Positions 61,255 to 64,000 of a DNA stretch of 64,000 nucleotides are shown here, piece by piece. Source of the stretch: an uncultured Dehalococcoidia bacterium (GTDB lineage: Bacteria; Chloroflexota; Dehalococcoidia; Lucifugimonadales; UBA3495); assembly GCA_958296385.1 (NCBI GenBank), contig OY282494.1:2517537-2581536 (forward strand), in the 5' to 3' direction. The notes beneath the pieces were generated by a model. That model ran no database searches, was not told the DNA's origin, and saw only the letters and a program-made list of their open reading frames with translations. The translations under genes and the position numbers were made by a program. Every line of letters begins with the position of its first letter. Position 1 is the stretch's first letter.

Positions 61255-61383
61255 TTGTTGCTCCTCCAGTGGTGTCGGTGGGCGGTTGCCCGTAGTGGTG
61301 GCCGGGCCGGCGCGGCGCGGGGCAGTGGTCTGTTGCCGCCGGCGCAGCGCGGCCCGTGGTGTTGCCGGGTTTGATGCCGTTGG

Positions 61384-62808
61384 TTACTCGAACTGGAACT
61401 CGGACGTGGAGGCGATAATCTGGAACATCTCGCCGGAACGACGGGTGAACTCGGCCCGCTCGGCGTCGCTGCCGTGGGTGAGCGCTCCGCCGCGACCGGC
61501 GTGGGAAACCAGCTGCTCGCGGGTGTCTGCGGTGAGGTTGAGGCAGCCCACCAGGTCGGCGCAGGAATCGACAAACTGCTCCGGGGAGAGGCTGTCGCCC
61601 TGGGACATGAGCCGGGAAATCATGCTCCGGACGCCGGGCAGGTCAGTGCGGCCCAGGTAGTCGGCGGCGAAGTTGATGCGCTCCACCAGGGTGCCGGAGT
61701 CAATCCACTCGTGGCCGGTGTGCCAGCCCTCAACGGTGGGCGGGTTCATCAAGTCCATGCCCATGTACTTGGGCTCCTGGCTGAGCTCAAACATACCGGG
61801 CTTGATTTCTTCCCGGTGGTCGCCAACCATGCGCAGGGTGCCGGCCACCATCTCGGCGGGGTTCTTCACCTTGGCGTAGCGGGCGTTCTTGAACCCGTCG
61901 GAGTTAAAGAGGACGCGCAGCATGGCGGTGATGTTGTAGCCGCTGTCAAAGTACGCCTGCTCCAGGGCCACGAGGGTGTCCTCATCCTTGGGGGGAGTCT
62001 GCCGCCAGCTGGGAACGGGAACTTCGTCGGCGACGAAGTAGTTGTAGAGATGGCGGGAGATAAAGCGGGCGGTGGCCTGCTGGTCGGCAATCATGTCAAG
62101 GATGTCGTCGCCGTTCCAGTTGCCACTCTGGCCCAGGAAAGTCTTCTCGGAGTCGTCGTGGTCGGCCGGGTCGAACCGGAACTCCCAGGGGCTGCGGCCA
62201 TAGGGGAATGGGGGGTACGGCGGGGCGATGTTCCAGCCGGTAAAGGCGCGGGCGGTGGCTTTCACGTCGTCTTCGGAGTAGTTGAACGCATCGTTCATGC
62301 CGACGCCCATGGAGAACAGCTCGAGCAGTTCTCGGCCGTAGTTCTCGTTGATGGCGGTCTTGTGGCTCTCGCAGTTGTCCAGGTAATAGACCATGGCGGG
62401 GCTGGTGGAGAGTTCCATCAGCAGTTCCCGGAAGTTGCCCATGCCCTGGTCCCGGAACATCTGGATCATCCGGCCCATTTCTTCCCCGGAGTCAATCTTG
62501 GAGTGGCCGGCGCAGAAAATCATGTGCCAGAAAAGGGCCATTTTTTCCTTGAGCTGGTACTCGGTGTTGACCATGCGATACACCCAGTTCTGGATGTTGA
62601 TTTCGATGGCGCCGGGGTGGTTGTAGGTGGGATGGTAGCGGAGCATGAGGTCGTCGGCGACGCCGGATTCGGGCGCCGGATTGAGCAGCTCCTCCACCAC
62701 TGTGTCGTAACCCCTCGCAGCGGCGGCTTCGACTTCGTCGCGGCTGGCGTTGAAACCGGCCCGGCGCAGCAGATGAGCCATCAGTGCGATGTCGTTGCTT
62801 CCTGCCAT
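61384..62808 (-). CDS. DUF1800 family protein
   Basis: 474 residues. Family landmarks are LMAHLLRRAGFNASRDEVEA near the start, WVYRMVNTEYQLKEKMALFW and FCAGHSKIDS, GRELLELFSMGV, ARAFTGWN, FDPADHDDSEKTFLGQSGNW and NGDDILDMIADQQATARFIS, then FVADEVPVP. AAGGAGG is 5 nt before the ATG. First gene of a unit with DUF1501 and perhaps the NHL gene, from the promoter at 62874-62903. The function of the pair is unknown. Confidence 0.93.
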   Translation of the reverse strand: MAGSNDIALMAHLLRRAGFNASRDEVEAAAARGYDTVVEELLNPAPESGVADDLMLRYHPTYNHPGAIEINIQNWVYRMVNTEYQLKEKMALFWHMIFCAGHSKIDSGEEMGRMIQMFRDQGMGNFRELLMELSTSPAMVYYLDNCESHKTAINENYGRELLELFSMGVGMNDAFNYSEDDVKATARAFTGWNIAPPYPPFPYGRSPWEFRFDPADHDDSEKTFLGQSGNWNGDDILDMIADQQATARFISRHLYNYFVADEVPVPSWRQTPPKDEDTLVALEQAYFDSGYNITAMLRVLFNSDGFKNARYAKVKNPAEMVAGTLRMVGDHREEIKPGMFELSQEPKYMGMDLMNPPTVEGWHTGHEWIDSGTLVERINFAADYLGRTDLPGVRSMISRLMSQGDSLSPEQFVDSCADLVGCLNLTADTREQLVSHAGRGGALTHGSDAERAEFTRRSGEMFQIIASTSEFQFE

Positions 62809-62873
62809 TGTTTCCTCCTTGGTGTACTGTTGGGATTCCGCTTACCGTCAGGCAGTAAGTATTTGATGCCTGA

Positions 62874-62903
62874 ACTATACCCCAAACGGGGCGATTTCCG
62901 CAA
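62874..62903 (-). promoter_or_regulatory. promoter of the DUF1800-DUF1501 unit
   Basis: Minus strand: TTGCGG (62903-62898), an 18-nt spacer and TATAGT (62879-62874), 65 nt before the ATG at 62808. Confidence 0.55.
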
Positions 62904-63072
62904 TACGGACGCGGCGTGACGGCAGTGCGCGGGCCGCCGAACTGCGGAACTGTTATCAGTTTATAATCGTATTGCCACAAGCCAACATTGTCAACCAGGC
63001 CGCCGTCATTGGCAGCGTTGCGTTTTGGGTGGATTTAATCAGCCCACCGCCGGCCATTCTGCCATTCCCCCT

Positions 63073-63178
63073 AATGTCATTCTGAGCGCAGCGAAGAATC
63101 TCGATGACGTAGGGCACACTTTGGGGGCAACGCCGTCGCTACGCTGTCGAGATTCTTCGCTGCGCTCAGAATGACATT
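63073..63178. repeat. perfect 32-bp inverted repeat in a gene-free 500-bp stretch
   Basis: The arms are 63073-63104 and 63147-63178, perfect complements through 32 bp, with a 42-bp centre. They are extended on the outside by CCCCC and GGGGG with a one-base bulge. The arm core contains TCATTCTGAGCGCAGCGAAG. A further partial arm, AATGACATTGGGGG, lies at 63195-63208, and a 19-bp fragment lies at 3258-3276. A short dispersed-repeat or MITE-like element. The rest of 62904-63400 has no gene that I can see. Confidence 0.9.
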
Positions 63179-63400
63179 GGGGGGAGAGGGTCGGAATGAC
63201 ATTGGGGGAAACTAAACCACCTACAACGGAACGCTGCCGCCGTCATTTTTCGCTGCACTCACGATGGCAGGCCGGGCCGTTGGCGGTGTGCGGGGGTATG
63301 TTATCATCAGTGCAAATGCAGTTGCTATCGGGCTTGCCCTGTCCTCCGGCTGGAACCCGGTTGGAATCCTTTGGAACCCGGAGGCGGGGAAGGTGAGTGT

Positions 63401-64000
63401 ATGCCAGTAATTACGATTAACGGGCCGATTGGCGCCGGTTCCATTGAGGTGGGGCAGAAGGTGGCCGGCGATTTGCGGCTCAACTACGTTGACCGGATGG
63501 TGTTTGCGGAGGCCGCCCGGATTATCGGTTCGCCGGTGTCTAACCTGATTGCCAAAGAGCAGCGGGTGGAGCGGTTTGGCGATCGGGTGGCCGCGCTGTT
63601 CGGGCGCGTTCTGGAGCGGGCGGCGGTTTCCGGCGATTACGACTTGGGCGTCGGGATTGAGTCGCTGCCGGAGACTTACCACGAGTTGGCCGGCGAATCC
63701 ACGTCGCGGGTGCAGCGGGTGAACGACCAGGTGTTCATTGACACCACGCAGGAAGTGGTGCGGACTCTGGCGCAGGCCGGCCACGTGGTTATCATCGGAC
63801 GGGGGGCCAACATCATTCTGGGCGATACGCCGGGCGCGCTGCACGTGGCTATCCTGGCGCCGATGGAAAAGCGGATTGCCACCATAATGGAGCGGGAGCA
63901 TCTGGGGGCGGACGAGGCCAGGACGTACCTGGAGGGGCTGGAGGAGGCGCGGGTGCGATTTTTCCGCAAGTTCTTTAAGGTATCGCCCCACGATGCCACG
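63401..64000 (+). CDS. cytidylate kinase-like family protein (3' end beyond window)
   Basis: 200 codons are open to the window edge. The P-loop-like start is MPVITINGPIGAGSIEVGQKV, then LRLNYVDRMVFAEAAR and HVVIIGRGANIILGD, and LHVAILAPMEKRIATIMERE. This is the pattern of the Cytidylate_kin2 family, a P-loop kinase group related to CMP kinase. AAGGTGAG is 5 nt before the ATG. The C-terminus is missing, and the substrate of this subfamily is not firmly known. Confidence 0.88.
   Translation, partial: MPVITINGPIGAGSIEVGQKVAGDLRLNYVDRMVFAEAARIIGSPVSNLIAKEQRVERFGDRVAALFGRVLERAAVSGDYDLGVGIESLPETYHELAGESTSRVQRVNDQVFIDTTQEVVRTLAQAGHVVIIGRGANIILGDTPGALHVAILAPMEKRIATIMEREHLGADEARTYLEGLEEARVRFFRKFFKVSPHDAT

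Noticed and set aside
61474-62919. 481-codon open frame on the plus strand
   Set aside because: Shadow of DUF1800; Val/Gly/His-rich and without motifs.
1-64000. tRNA, rRNA or CRISPR array
   Set aside because: I read for clover-leaf arms, conserved rRNA stretches and regularly spaced identical repeats and found none. The 14-bp repeats at 52277 have no spacers.

Overview
This 64 kb window comes from a GC-rich bacterium, most likely a free-living or host-associated member of the Chloroflexota. That is an inference from the gene repertoire: a DUF1501/DUF1800 pair plus a second DUF1501 gene, an LLM-class flavin oxidoreductase, a molybdenum hydroxylase, an acyl-CoA dehydrogenase, an NHL-repeat propeller and PduO/HisH/HisA packed together. 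No rRNA gene was seen to confirm it. I saw no rRNA, tRNA or CRISPR array. Promoters resemble the standard TTGACA-N17-TATAAT type and several are nearly perfect. Non-ATG starts are common.

Layout. 1-3.1 kb: gamma-glutamyltransferase (cut by the window edge), pentapeptide-repeat protein and an A-type Fe-S carrier with a Cys/Gly tail, all on the minus strand. 3.5-6.2 kb: two tandem DGQHR (DndB-like) proteins and a 59-residue protein behind an excellent promoter. 6.2-11.3 kb: DUF1501 protein, small aspartic protease, SWIM zinc-finger protein, an unrecognised translationally coupled gene pair, and a NYN-domain nuclease-like protein. 11.5-14.9 kb: a three-gene cluster of radical SAM-HhH, phosphoribosyltransferase-like and NADAR-HhH proteins. 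15-17.3 kb: LLM flavin oxidoreductase and a double universal stress protein.

17.8-35.6 kb is a defence island bounded by transposase remains. After a transposase broken by an in-frame TGA and a truncated PLD-family gene come four large same-strand genes: PLD-SNF2 helicase, Eco57I-like adenine methyltransferase, DUF4338 (DruA-like) protein, and an 1814-residue DEAD-helicase/DUF1998 (DruE-like) protein. They combine hallmarks of DISARM class 1 and Druantia but match neither in the compositions I know. Behind them lies a gene graveyard: an IS5-type fragment, a frameshifted unknown gene, a frameshifted LexA-type DNA-binding domain and a frameshifted transposase.

35.6-44.9 kb holds a molybdenum hydroxylase whose FAD and 2Fe-2S subunits are separated from the large subunit by a DUF418 membrane protein and by three tandem copies of a two-gene module (small partner protein followed by a HEPN/UPF0332-like protein). 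Each tandem copy has its own promoter. A fourth, diverged copy follows the large subunit on the other strand, then a lipoprotein cytochrome c and a MoaD/ThiS-like sulfur carrier.

45.4-64 kb is mostly housekeeping: Uma2 nuclease-like protein, Nudix and GNAT, hisA-hisH-PduO, a type II restriction-modification pair, alaS-ruvX behind five 14-bp direct repeats that reiterate a -35-like hexamer, a small Cys-cluster HTH protein, acyl-CoA dehydrogenase, a stand-alone Lrp/AsnC effector domain, an HsdR-N-like nuclease domain protein, an NHL propeller, a DUF1800-DUF1501 pair, a long perfect inverted repeat, and the start of a cytidylate-kinase-like gene that runs off the end.
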